A model generated the notes under the pieces. That model ran no database searches. It was not told where the DNA came from and worked only from the letters and a program-made list of their open reading frames with translations. Below are positions 56,332-64,000 of a stretch of DNA of 64,000 nucleotides, piece after piece (the stretch's first letter is position 1; every line of letters begins with the position of its first letter). Position numbers and translations under genes: made by a program. This stretch comes from Fusobacterium necrophorum subsp. necrophorum (lineage in GTDB: Bacteria > Fusobacteriota > Fusobacteriia > Fusobacteriales > Fusobacteriaceae). The stretch is taken from assembly GCF_004006635.1 (NCBI RefSeq), contig NZ_CP034842.1, positions 1,612,001 to 1,676,000 of the forward strand, read 5' to 3'.

Positions 56332-58455
56332 ATGTTTGACGAAAAAACATTGGAAATGGAACTGGCAGGAAGAAGCCTGAAAGTTTCAACTGGAAAGATT
56401 GCAAGACAATCTTGTGGAGCCATTATGATTCAATACGGAGATACGGTGTTACTTTCTACCGTAAACAGAAGCAAGGAAGCAAGAAAGGGTGTCGACTTCT
56501 TTCCTTTGACAGTGGATTATATTGAAAAATTTTATGCAGCAGGAAAATTTCCGGGAGGATTTAATAAAAGAGAAAGTAGACCTTCAACCGATGCCACTTT
56601 GATAGCTCGTTTGATAGATAGACCCATTCGACCGATGTTTCCGGAAGGATTTACTTACGATGTACATATCGTCAATACTGTATTCTCCTTTGATGAAAAA
56701 AATACACCGGATTATTTAGGAATTATTGCTTCGTCCTTAGCTTTAAGTATTTCGGACATTCCTTTTTTAGGACCGGTAGCCGGAGTGGTTGTGGGATATA
56801 TCGACGGAGAATTTGTATTAAATCCTACTCCCGAACAATTGGAAAAAAGTTTATTGGATTTATCCGTAGCAGGAACAAAAGAAGCGGTCAATATGGTGGA
56901 AGCGGGAGCCAAAGAATTGGATGAAGAAACGATGTTAAAAGCTATTTTGTTCGCTCATGAAAATATTAAGAAAATTTGTGCTTTCCAAGAAGAATTTGTA
57001 AAAATTTGTGGAAAGGAAAAAATTACTTTTGAAAAAGAAGAAGTCGATCCGATGATCTCTTCTTTCATAGAAGAACATGGTCATGAAAGATTACAACAAG
57101 CGGTTTTAACACTAGGAAAGAAAAATCGAGAAGAAGCTGTAGATAGCTTGGAAGAAGAATTATTAGAGGCATTCGTTGCAAAACATTATCCGGAGATCCC
57201 GGAGGAAGAGCTTCCGGAAGAACCTATTTTGGCGTTTAAGAAATACTATCATGACTTGATGAAAACATTGGTTCGGGAAGCTATTTTGTATAAAAAGCAC
57301 AGAGTCGACGGAAGAAGCACAACAGAAATTCGACCCTTGGACGCTCAAATCAACGTATTGCCAATTCCTCACGGTTCCGCTTTGTTTACCAGAGGAGAAA
57401 CACAGTCTCTTGCCACTGCAACTTTAGGAACCAAAGAGGATGAACAATTGGTGGATAATTTAGAAAAAGAATATTATAAAAAATTCTACTTACATTATAA
57501 CTTCCCTCCATATTCTGTCGGAGAAACGGGAAGAATGGGAGCACCCGGAAGAAGAGAATTGGGACACGGATCTTTGGCGGAAAGAGCTTTGCGTTATGTC
57601 ATTCCGACAGAGGAAGAATTTCCATATACCATTCGAGTCGTTTCCGATATTACGGAATCCAACGGTTCCTCTTCTCAAGCGTCGATTTGTGGAGGTTCTT
57701 TGGCATTGATGTCGGCAGGAGTTCCTATTAAGGAACATGTAGCGGGAATTGCTATGGGACTTATCAAAGAGGGAGAAGAGTTTACTGTTTTAACGGATAT
57801 TATGGGGTTAGAGGACCATTTGGGAGATATGGACTTCAAGGTAGCAGGAACAAAATCAGGAATTACAGCCTTACAAATGGATATTAAAATTACAGGAATT
57901 ACGGAAGAAATTATGAGAATTGCTTTGAGTCAAGCTCATGTGGCAAGACAACAAATTTTGGAAGTGATGAATGCTGCTATTTCCAGCCCGGCAGATTTAA
58001 AACCGAATGTGCCTAGAATTCAACAAATTATGATTCCAAAGGATAAAATTGCCATCTTGATTGGACCGGCCGGAAAGAATATTAAAGGAATTATTGAAGA
58101 AACCGGTTCTACCATAGATATCACTGATGACGGAAAAGTTTCCATTTTCTCAAAAGATGCTGATGTATTGGAACATACTTTGCGACTGGTAAATAATTAT
58201 GTGAAAGATGTGGAATTGAATGAAGTGTATGAAGGAAAAGTGGTAGGAATTCAAAAGTTTGGGGCTTTTATGGAAATCTTGCCGGGAAAAGAAGGATTGT
58301 TACACATTTCTGAAATTTCAAAGGAAAGAGTATCCAATGTAGAAGATGTTCTTAAAATAGGAGATGTTTTTAAAGTAAAAGTAATTTCCATGGAAAATGG
58401 AAAAATTGCATTGAGTAAGAAAAAGCTGGATGTGGAATACAAAGTAGCAGAGTAG
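56332..58455 (+). CDS. pnp: Polyribonucleotide nucleotidyltransferase
   Basis: This protein of about 707 residues starts at ATG 56332 with AGGAGG upstream; the open frame before it overlaps galM and is not used. It has two RNase PH domains ([20 protein letters not shown], then [15 protein letters not shown]; second core [20 protein letters not shown]), a helical linker, a KH domain ([15 protein letters not shown]) and an S1 domain ([19 protein letters not shown]). It degrades RNA 3' to 5' with phosphate in the degradosome. It precedes rimO by 16 nt. Confidence 0.97.
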   Translation: MFDEKTLEMELAGRSLKVSTGKIARQSCGAIMIQYGDTVLLSTVNRSKEARKGVDFFPLTVDYIEKFYAAGKFPGGFNKRESRPSTDATLIARLIDRPIRPMFPEGFTYDVHIVNTVFSFDEKNTPDYLGIIASSLALSISDIPFLGPVAGVVVGYIDGEFVLNPTPEQLEKSLLDLSVAGTKEAVNMVEAGAKELDEETMLKAILFAHENIKKICAFQEEFVKICGKEKITFEKEEVDPMISSFIEEHGHERLQQAVLTLGKKNREEAVDSLEEELLEAFVAKHYPEIPEEELPEEPILAFKKYYHDLMKTLVREAILYKKHRVDGRSTTEIRPLDAQINVLPIPHGSALFTRGETQSLATATLGTKEDEQLVDNLEKEYYKKFYLHYNFPPYSVGETGRMGAPGRRELGHGSLAERALRYVIPTEEEFPYTIRVVSDITESNGSSSQASICGGSLALMSAGVPIKEHVAGIAMGLIKEGEEFTVLTDIMGLEDHLGDMDFKVAGTKSGITALQMDIKITGITEEIMRIALSQAHVARQQILEVMNAAISSPADLKPNVPRIQQIMIPKDKIAILIGPAGKNIKGIIEETGSTIDITDDGKVSIFSKDADVLEHTLRLVNNYVKDVELNEVYEGKVVGIQKFGAFMEILPGKEGLLHISEISKERVSNVEDVLKIGDVFKVKVISMENGKIALSKKKLDVEYKVAE

Positions 58456-58471
58456 GAGAGGAACAAACAGA

Positions 58472-59806
58472 ATGAATTTTGCTTTCATAAGCTTAGGTTG
58501 TAGTAAAAATTTGGTGGACAGTGAAAATTTAACAGGCATTTTAGTCAATCGAAAAGGCTTTCAATTGACGAATGACATAGAAGAAGCCGATATGGTCTTA
58601 ATCAATACTTGCGGGTTCATTGGAGATGCAAAGAAGGAATCCATTGAAACCATTTTAGAAGTGGCGGAATATAAGCAACAAAATTTAAAAAAAATTGTAG
58701 TTTGTGGATGTTTGGCTCAGAGATATGCAGAGGAATTGCTTCAGGAGATTCCGGAAATTGATGCCGTCATAGGAACGGGAGAAATCGATAAAATTGAAAG
58801 AGTTGTGGATGAAATTCTTCAAGATAAGAAAGTGGTGGAAACAAAAAGTTTTGATTTTTTGCCAAATGCAGATACCGATAGACTGCTGACAACACCACCT
58901 CATACCGCCTATTTGAAAATTTCAGAGGGTTGTAACAGACGTTGTACCTACTGTATCATTCCACAACTGCGAGGAAATTTACGAAGTAGAAGCAAAGAAG
59001 ATATTTTAGAAGAAGCCAGGCATTTGGTAGCCGGAGGAGTTCGGGAATTAAATTTACTTGCCCAAGAAACGACAGAGTATGGAATTGATCGATACGGGAA
59101 GAAAGCTCTTCCTGATTTGTTACGAGAATTGGTAAAAATTGAGGAATTAGATTGGATTCGAAGTTATTATATGTTCCCGAAATCGATCACAGATGAATTG
59201 ATTGCCGTGATGAAGACGGAAGAAAAAATTTGTAAGTACTTTGATATTCCGATTCAACATATTTCCAGCAATGTCTTAAGAAGAATGGGAAGGGCTATTA
59301 CAGGAGAACAGACCAAAGAATTGCTATACAAAATTCGAAGAGAAATTCCGGAAGCTGTCTTTAGAACAAGCTTGATTGTCGGATTTCCAGGAGAAACGGA
59401 AGAAGAATTTGAAGAACTGAAAAGCTTTGTGGAAGAGTTTCAGTTTGATTATATTGGAGTTTTTCAATATTCTCGAGAGGAAGATACTCTCGCTTACACG
59501 ATGGAAGCTCAGGTGCCGGAGGAAATAAAAGCAAGACGACAGGCAGAACTCATAAATTTACAGAATGAGATTGCAGAAGCAAAAAATAGAAAGCTGTTAG
59601 GAAGAGAAGTGGAGGTTCTGATTGACGGCATTTCTTCCGAGAGTGAATATATGTTGGAAGGAAGACTGAAAACACAGGCCTTGGATATAGACGGCAAGGT
59701 ATTGACCTCAGAGGGAACTGCACAGGTTGGAGAAATCGTTCATGTTGTATTGGAACAAAATTTTGAGTATGATTTTATAGGACGTATTGTACAAAATGAA
59801 AAATAA
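58472..59806 (+). CDS. rimO: Ribosomal protein uS12 methylthiotransferase
   Basis: This 444-residue radical SAM enzyme has the MTTase N-terminal domain with cluster Cys in SLGCSKNLVDSENL, NTCGFIGDAKKES and CGCLAQRY. The radical-SAM CxxxCxxC lies in SEGCNRRCTYCIIPQLRG, and a C-terminal TRAM domain ends the protein. It adds a methylthio group to Asp of S12. The SLGCSKNLVDSE and IPQLRGxxRSR motifs separate RimO from MiaB. It lies 12 nt before pgsA. Confidence 0.96.
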   Translation: MNFAFISLGCSKNLVDSENLTGILVNRKGFQLTNDIEEADMVLINTCGFIGDAKKESIETILEVAEYKQQNLKKIVVCGCLAQRYAEELLQEIPEIDAVIGTGEIDKIERVVDEILQDKKVVETKSFDFLPNADTDRLLTTPPHTAYLKISEGCNRRCTYCIIPQLRGNLRSRSKEDILEEARHLVAGGVRELNLLAQETTEYGIDRYGKKALPDLLRELVKIEELDWIRSYYMFPKSITDELIAVMKTEEKICKYFDIPIQHISSNVLRRMGRAITGEQTKELLYKIRREIPEAVFRTSLIVGFPGETEEEFEELKSFVEEFQFDYIGVFQYSREEDTLAYTMEAQVPEEIKARRQAELINLQNEIAEAKNRKLLGREVEVLIDGISSESEYMLEGRLKTQALDIDGKVLTSEGTAQVGEIVHVVLEQNFEYDFIGRIVQNEK

Positions 59807-59818
59807 GGAGTTGATATT

Positions 59819-60373
59819 GTGAATTTACCGAATCAATTGACAACAGCCAGATTTATACTTGCAATACCGTTTATTTATTTTTTACAAACTTCAGATGTTC
59901 ATGGCTTTTGGTATCGAATAATAGCCCTTGCTATTTTTTCGGTTGCCTCTCTTACTGATTTTTTCGATGGTTATATTGCAAGGAAATATAACCTCATTAC
60001 AGATTTTGGAAAAATTATGGATCCCTTAGCGGATAAAATTTTGGTCATTTCGGCTCTGGTTCTTTTTGTAGATTTAAAATATATGCCTGCTTGGATGTCT
60101 ATTGTAGTCTTGGCAAGAGAGTTTTTAATCAGCGGAATTCGAATTTTGGCAGCAGCAAAAGGGGAAGTGATTGCTGCCGGAAATTTAGGAAAATATAAGA
60201 CAACAAGTCAAATGATTGTTGTCATTATTGCTCTTTTAATAGGAAAAATCTCTATCTATTTGTTCGGAAGTTACTATACTATTTGTGAAATATTGATGAT
60301 TATTCCTGTAATTCTGACTGTTTGGTCGGGAGCTGAGTATACAGCAAAGGCAAGACATTATTTTTTAGGTTAG
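59819..60373 (+). CDS. pgsA: CDP-diacylglycerol-glycerol-3-phosphate 3-phosphatidyltransferase
   Basis: This 184-residue membrane enzyme starts with GTG behind AAGGAG. The CDP-alcohol phosphotransferase motif is complete in LTDFFDGYIARKYNLITDFG followed by KIMDPLADK, giving D-G-A-R-G-D-D. It has four to six membrane helices. It makes phosphatidylglycerophosphate, the precursor of phosphatidylglycerol. It is in the rimO-pgsA-yggT-rsmH run. Confidence 0.96.
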   Translation: MNLPNQLTTARFILAIPFIYFLQTSDVHGFWYRIIALAIFSVASLTDFFDGYIARKYNLITDFGKIMDPLADKILVISALVLFVDLKYMPAWMSIVVLAREFLISGIRILAAAKGEVIAAGNLGKYKTTSQMIVVIIALLIGKISIYLFGSYYTICEILMIIPVILTVWSGAEYTAKARHYFLG

Positions 60374-60382
60374 GAGGTATTG

Positions 60383-60655
60383 GTGTATACAATTTTACAT
60401 GTGGTAAATAAATTGGTAGAGGTATTTAATATTCTATTATTGATACGAGTTGTTCTCTCTTGGATCCCGATGGGAGAAAATGCCTTGACAAGGGCGGTAT
60501 ATAGCGTGACAGAACCTATTTTGGGACCGATTCGTAGAGCAATCTATCCTTGGATGAGAAACATCCCTCTTGATATTTCTCCTATTATTGCCTATTTTTT
60601 AATACAATTGATTCGAAATATTATTTTTAGAATCGCATACTTGTTATACTTTTAA
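60383..60655 (+). CDS. YggT-family membrane protein
   Basis: This protein of about 90 residues starts at GTG 60383, 5 nt after AGGAGG; TTG 60380 is too close to that site. Two membrane helices flank the family loop RVVLSWIPMGENALTRAVY, then SVTEPILGPIRRAIYPW. YggT proteins are linked to cell-division or osmotic functions without a firm biochemical role. Its place before rsmH and an ftsL-like gene echoes division clusters. Confidence 0.9.
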   Translation: MYTILHVVNKLVEVFNILLLIRVVLSWIPMGENALTRAVYSVTEPILGPIRRAIYPWMRNIPLDISPIIAYFLIQLIRNIIFRIAYLLYF

Positions 60656-60670
60656 TAAGGGGGAAACGAT

Positions 60671-61612
60671 ATGCAGGAAATTGGAAATGAATATCACATT
60701 CCCGTCTTATATGAAGAAACTTTGGAAAATTTGCTGTGGAATCCTGATGGTATTTATATCGACTGCACCCTAGGAGGGGGAAGCCATTCTGAAGGAATTT
60801 TGAAGCGTTTATCGGAAAAAGGAAGATTGATTTCTATTGATCAGGATGCAAGTGCCATTGCTTTTTGCAAGAAAAGATTGGAAAAATATGGAAAACAATG
60901 GAGTGTTTTTCAAAATAATTTTGAAAATATCGACATTGTTTCTTATTTGGCAGGCTTGGATAAGGTAGATGGAATTTTAATGGATATCGGAGTTTCTTCG
61001 ACACAATTGGATGATGGAGAACGAGGTTTTTCTTATCGTTATGATGCAAAATTGGATATGAGAATGAATGCCGAACAGGAGCTGTCCGCCTATGAAGTGG
61101 TAAATCAGTATGCGGAGCAAGACTTGGTTCGTATTTTATTTGAGTATGGAGAAGAAAGATATGCGAAAAAAATAGCTGCCTTTATCTGTGAAAATCGAAA
61201 GGAAAAACCCATTGAAACGACAGGAGAATTGGTTGCCATTATCAAAAGAGCCTATCCGGAACGAGCCGCTAAGCATCCTGCAAAAAAAACCTTTCAGGCG
61301 ATTCGAATGGAAGTGAATCGAGAGTTGGAAGTGTTGGAAACGGCAATTCAAAAATCGGTAGAATTGTTGAAACCCAAAGGAAGATTGGCAATTATTACCT
61401 TTCATTCTTTGGAAGACCGTCTTGTAAAAACAGTTTTTAAAGATTTGGCAAGGGCTTGTAAGTGTCCTCCGGAATTACCTGTCTGTGTTTGTGGAGGAAA
61501 GGCGAAGGTAAAAATTATAACCAAAAAACCGATTCTTCCCTCAGAAGAAGAAGTGGGGAAAAATAATCGGGCACATTCTTCAAAATTAAGGATCGTAGAG
61601 AGGTTAGCATGA
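60671..61612 (+). CDS. rsmH: 16S rRNA (cytosine-1402-N4)-methyltransferase
   Basis: This 313-residue SAM enzyme has the start HIPVLYEETLENL, IDCTLGGGSHSEGILKRL, DGILMDIGVSSTQLDDGERG, AIRMEVNRELEVLE and TFHSLEDRLVK, all RsmH landmarks. It N4-methylates C1402 in the ribosomal P site. In many bacteria it opens the division/cell-wall cluster before ftsL, and here it overlaps an ftsL-like gene by 4 nt. Confidence 0.97.
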   Translation: MQEIGNEYHIPVLYEETLENLLWNPDGIYIDCTLGGGSHSEGILKRLSEKGRLISIDQDASAIAFCKKRLEKYGKQWSVFQNNFENIDIVSYLAGLDKVDGILMDIGVSSTQLDDGERGFSYRYDAKLDMRMNAEQELSAYEVVNQYAEQDLVRILFEYGEERYAKKIAAFICENRKEKPIETTGELVAIIKRAYPERAAKHPAKKTFQAIRMEVNRELEVLETAIQKSVELLKPKGRLAIITFHSLEDRLVKTVFKDLARACKCPPELPVCVCGGKAKVKIITKKPILPSEEEVGKNNRAHSSKLRIVERLA

Positions 61613-61869
61613 AAAAAGCATTTATTTTAATGGGAGTAATTGTCGGAATTATCTGGGGAATACACGGATATTTTTTAATGCAGATTATGTCCTTGGAGCA
61701 GGAACTTCACGATAAAAAAACAGAATTGGATAATAATATTAAACTCTTGAATCGGAAGGTCATGGAGTATGATAAAAAACTTGATTTGGCTGCCATAAAA
61801 AAGAATATGGAAGAAAAGAAGGGAATGGTAATGGCGGAAGAAATCAAATATTTTGAAGTCAGTGAATAA
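61609..61869 (+). CDS. Small bitopic membrane protein, FtsL-like candidate
   Basis: This 86-residue protein has one N-terminal membrane helix (ILMGVIVGIIWGIHGYFLM), then a coiled coil (SLEQELHDKKTELDNNIKLL, NRKVMEYDKKLD). The start overlaps the rsmH stop as ATGA. Short bitopic coiled-coil proteins right after rsmH are usually FtsL, a divisome component that pairs with FtsB/FtsQ. FtsL sequences diverge strongly, so this call rests on position and topology only. The usual ftsI gene does not follow. Confidence 0.6.
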   Translation: MKKAFILMGVIVGIIWGIHGYFLMQIMSLEQELHDKKTELDNNIKLLNRKVMEYDKKLDLAAIKKNMEEKKGMVMAEEIKYFEVSE

Positions 61870-61879
61870 CGGAGGAATC

Positions 61880-63238
61880 ATGGTAAAACTTTCTCAAAAA
61901 ATAGAGTTAAGAATTGAAAAGATTGTATTTGGTGGCGAAGGTCTTGGGTATTTCCAAGGATTCGCCATTTTTGTACCTATGACAAGTATAGGGGATGTCG
62001 TAGAAGCGGAAGTCATTTCCGTGAAGAAGAATTATGCGAGGGCTTTGGTAACCAAGCTTATCAAGGCGGGAAAAGACAGAGTGAAAACAGACAAAATCAC
62101 CTTCGAAGACTTTCAAGGTTGTGATTTTGCAATGCTCAAATATGAAGCACAGTTACGATGTAAAACCAACATGGTGAAAGAAGTCATCGAAAAAATTGGA
62201 AAATTAAATGCAAAGCTTGTCTTGGATTGTTTGCCCAGTCCGGAAGAAAAAAATTATCGAAATAAGGTGATAGAGCCGTTCTCACAGAAGAAAGGAAAAA
62301 TTATTTCAGGATTTTTTCAGAAAAGATCTCATGAAGTTTTTGAAGTGGAAGAAAATATGCTAAATTCCAAACTGGGAAATCGAATCATTGAGGTCTTTAA
62401 AATGATTGCAAATGAAGAAAAATTGACAGTTTATGATGAAAAGAAACATCAGGGACTGCTACGAAATATTATGGTAAGAACGAACTCTTTTCAAGAAGCA
62501 ATGTTAGTGCTTGTGGTCAATACGAAAAAGCTGGAAGAATCTTTGAAAAGAATTTTATTAGAGATGACACAGAGAATTCCGGAATTGAAGTCGCTCTATC
62601 TTTCTTTCAATACCAAAAAAACCAATGTTGTTTTAGGAGATAAAAATATCTGTATTTGGGGAGAAAAAACGTTAAAGGAAGAATTGTTCGGAATAGAATT
62701 TCATATTTCTCCGACTTCTTTTTTTCAAATCAATGTACCCCAAACAAAACATTTGTATGAGAAAGCCCTTTCTTTGATTCCTGATATAGAGAATAAGAAT
62801 GTCGTAGATGCCTATTCCGGTACCGGAACCATAGGAATGTTATTATCGAAAAGAGCAAAGAAGGTCTATGCTATTGAGATTGTAGAATCGGCTTCACGGG
62901 ATGGAGAAAAAACAGCAAAAGAAAATCGGATTACGAATATTGATTTTATCTGTGGAGCTGTGGAAGTGGAACTGGATAGATTGTTAAAAGAAGGAAAGCA
63001 ATTGGATGCCATTGTCTTTGATCCTCCTCGAAAAGGAATTGAAGAATCTATTTTACGAAAGGTGGCGGAAGTGGGGATTCCGGAAATGGTCTATATTTCT
63101 TGCAATCCTTCCACTCTTGCAAGGGATTTGAAAATTATGGCAGACTGTGGTTATCAAGTCGAAGAAATTCAGCCTTTTGATATGTTTCCTCAAACTTCAC
63201 ATGTGGAGTGTGTGGTGTTGCTTTCCAAATCAGATTAA
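61880..63238 (+). CDS. rlmD: 23S rRNA (uracil-5-)-methyltransferase, RlmD/RlmCD-like
   Basis: This protein of about 452 residues starts at ATG 61880 behind GGAGG. A TRAM domain (IEKIVFGGEGLGYFQGFAIF) leads to the SAM fold (VVDAYSGTGTIGMLLS), FDPPRKGIEE and the catalytic Cys in YISCNPSTLARDL. It makes m5U in 23S rRNA. The usual [4Fe-4S] Cys motif CGGCxLQHxxYxxQL is reduced to QGCDFAMLKYEAQL with a single Cys of the set, so the cluster is probably lost. It ends the rimO-to-rlmD run. Confidence 0.92.
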   Translation: MVKLSQKIELRIEKIVFGGEGLGYFQGFAIFVPMTSIGDVVEAEVISVKKNYARALVTKLIKAGKDRVKTDKITFEDFQGCDFAMLKYEAQLRCKTNMVKEVIEKIGKLNAKLVLDCLPSPEEKNYRNKVIEPFSQKKGKIISGFFQKRSHEVFEVEENMLNSKLGNRIIEVFKMIANEEKLTVYDEKKHQGLLRNIMVRTNSFQEAMLVLVVNTKKLEESLKRILLEMTQRIPELKSLYLSFNTKKTNVVLGDKNICIWGEKTLKEELFGIEFHISPTSFFQINVPQTKHLYEKALSLIPDIENKNVVDAYSGTGTIGMLLSKRAKKVYAIEIVESASRDGEKTAKENRITNIDFICGAVEVELDRLLKEGKQLDAIVFDPPRKGIEESILRKVAEVGIPEMVYISCNPSTLARDLKIMADCGYQVEEIQPFDMFPQTSHVECVVLLSKSD

Positions 63239-63296
63239 AAATGACACATTAGTATGGAAGTTTAATTAATGAAATGGATTAACAAGCGCTGGGAGT

Positions 63297-63502
63297 AGAA
63301 ATACTTATGAACAAATTCAAAATTATGTTTTGGAGAATTTTGAGTTTAAAGTGTCTACACTTTATATTGCACAGATGAAGAAGAAATATGTTTTAGTTGT
63401 TAGGGAACACTATAATATTTCAAAGAGCGAGAATCAAAAAGTTCCACAGTGCCCAATGAATCTATTCTGGATGCGTTGAAGTATTTTAAGATGATGTCCT
63501 GA
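63297..63502 (+). pseudogene. C-terminal relic of a second RlmD/RumA-type methyltransferase
   Basis: The frame reads RNTYEQIQNYVLENFEFKVS, TLYIAQMKKKY, REHYNISKSENQKVPQCP. After a frameshift near 63455 it continues as ESILDALKYFKMMS and a TGA at 63500. This is the accessory C-terminal tail found on many Firmicute RumA-type methyltransferases. The intact rlmD just upstream lacks such a tail, and the relic is not in its frame. It is the end of a lost paralogue. Confidence 0.7.
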
Positions 63503-63742
63503 TATGAAATAATAATGTATTCAAAGGTTGAGAGAATGTGTTATCTTGATGCCGAAAAAAGCTACAATAATCAAAAATCAGAGGATTCAAAGTAGTTTAA
63601 ATGTACAACCGAGAAGGAAATAGTTAATTATGGAGGCACTTAGATATTTTGGGCGATATATGAAATGTAGATAAGACAGTAGTTTAAGATATGGTGAGCT
63701 TATGAAATAAAATACAAATTATTTTGGAGAAAGGAGGTTTTT
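63503..63742. other. Unassigned AT-rich intergenic DNA
   Basis: I see no open frame of useful length, RNA gene or clear repeat here. It leads up to the AAGGAGG site at 63731-63737 of the last gene. Short frames broken by many stops suggest decayed sequence continuing from the methyltransferase relic. Confidence 0.6.
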
Positions 63743-64000
63743 ATGAATTACAGAGCATTGAATAAAAATCAAAAAGATAGAATGAATGCAATTAGTAATA
63801 CTGCTTATGTCATGGAATGGGAAAATCCAGAGTTTATGGATTATCTTATGGGAGAACTTCCGAAAATTAGAAGATATAAAGAAGATAAGGAAGCAGAACA
63901 TGAAATATCATCCTTAGAAAAAGTGTTGGCAACGTATGATGCATTTTTTTCTGAAAAGTCAGCTTTCCTAGAAGAAATAGCAAAAAAAATATCAGATATA
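63743..64000 (+). CDS. Hypothetical protein, 3' partial
   Basis: An ATG with AAGGAGG 5 nt upstream opens a frame that stays open to the window edge (86 codons). The start reads MNYRALNKNQKDRMNAISNT, then AYVMEWENPEFMDYLMGELP, and the rest is charged and helical (EHEISSLEKVLATYDAFFSE). There is no signal peptide or membrane segment. I do not recognise the family. Its excellent ribosome-binding site and position after decayed genes suggest the first gene of an accessory segment. Confidence 0.78.
   Translation, partial: MNYRALNKNQKDRMNAISNTAYVMEWENPEFMDYLMGELPKIRRYKEDKEAEHEISSLEKVLATYDAFFSEKSAFLEEIAKKISDI

Overview
The window looks like a Fusobacterium chromosome, probably of the necrophorum/gonidiaformans group, though the species is not proven. 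Reasons: strongly AT-rich DNA; a giant fusobacterial autotransporter; an FplA-type type Vd patatin autotransporter; Gram-negative envelope genes (waaA, RND efflux, TolC) beside Firmicute-like gene families (class II galT, rsmH with a small FtsL-like partner, YmdB). No rRNA, tRNA or CRISPR array was found.

Layout. 1-8.8 kb: a giant autotransporter whose 5' end lies outside the window. 8.9-17.6 kb: an accessory segment. It holds the end of an IS256-family element, a complete type III toxin-antitoxin locus (ToxN/AbiQ-like RNase with a three-copy 35-nt RNA antitoxin), a broken BRO-N gene, an AbgT transporter operon with two M20 amidohydrolases and a divergent regulator, an IS30 relic, and an intact IS256-family copy with an 8-bp target duplication inside that relic. 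17.6-22.4 kb: a six-gene redox operon (two flavodoxins, a MerR regulator, a DXS-like enzyme, an aldo/keto reductase, an isochorismatase-like hydrolase) behind a classic MerR promoter. 22.7-26.5 kb: a broken radical-SAM heme gene, a methyltransferase, a cation symporter and small proteins. 26.2-30.2 kb: galK-galT-galE. 30.3-38.7 kb: a TetR-controlled RND efflux operon that runs on into two YheT-type hydrolases.

38.8-63.2 kb is mostly housekeeping: a VanZ-like protein, a uridine-kinase-like protein, a GH13 debranching enzyme, HU, then ymdB-prmA-cmk-waaA-trmB-purA. Next come a split chromate-type transporter, a DJ-1 protein, FplA, a TauE permease, a kinase-like/aldose-1-epimerase fusion, pnp, rimO, pgsA, yggT, rsmH, an ftsL-like gene and an RlmD-type methyltransferase. 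The last 760 bases are again accessory: a broken RlmD-paralogue tail, unassigned DNA and the start of an unrecognised gene.

The most notable system is the type III toxin-antitoxin locus at about 9.03-9.77 kb. Promoter, three tandem antitoxin repeats (each able to form a small pseudoknot), leaky terminator, ribosome-binding site and toxin gene can all be read directly. Its repeat sequence looks specific to this locus.
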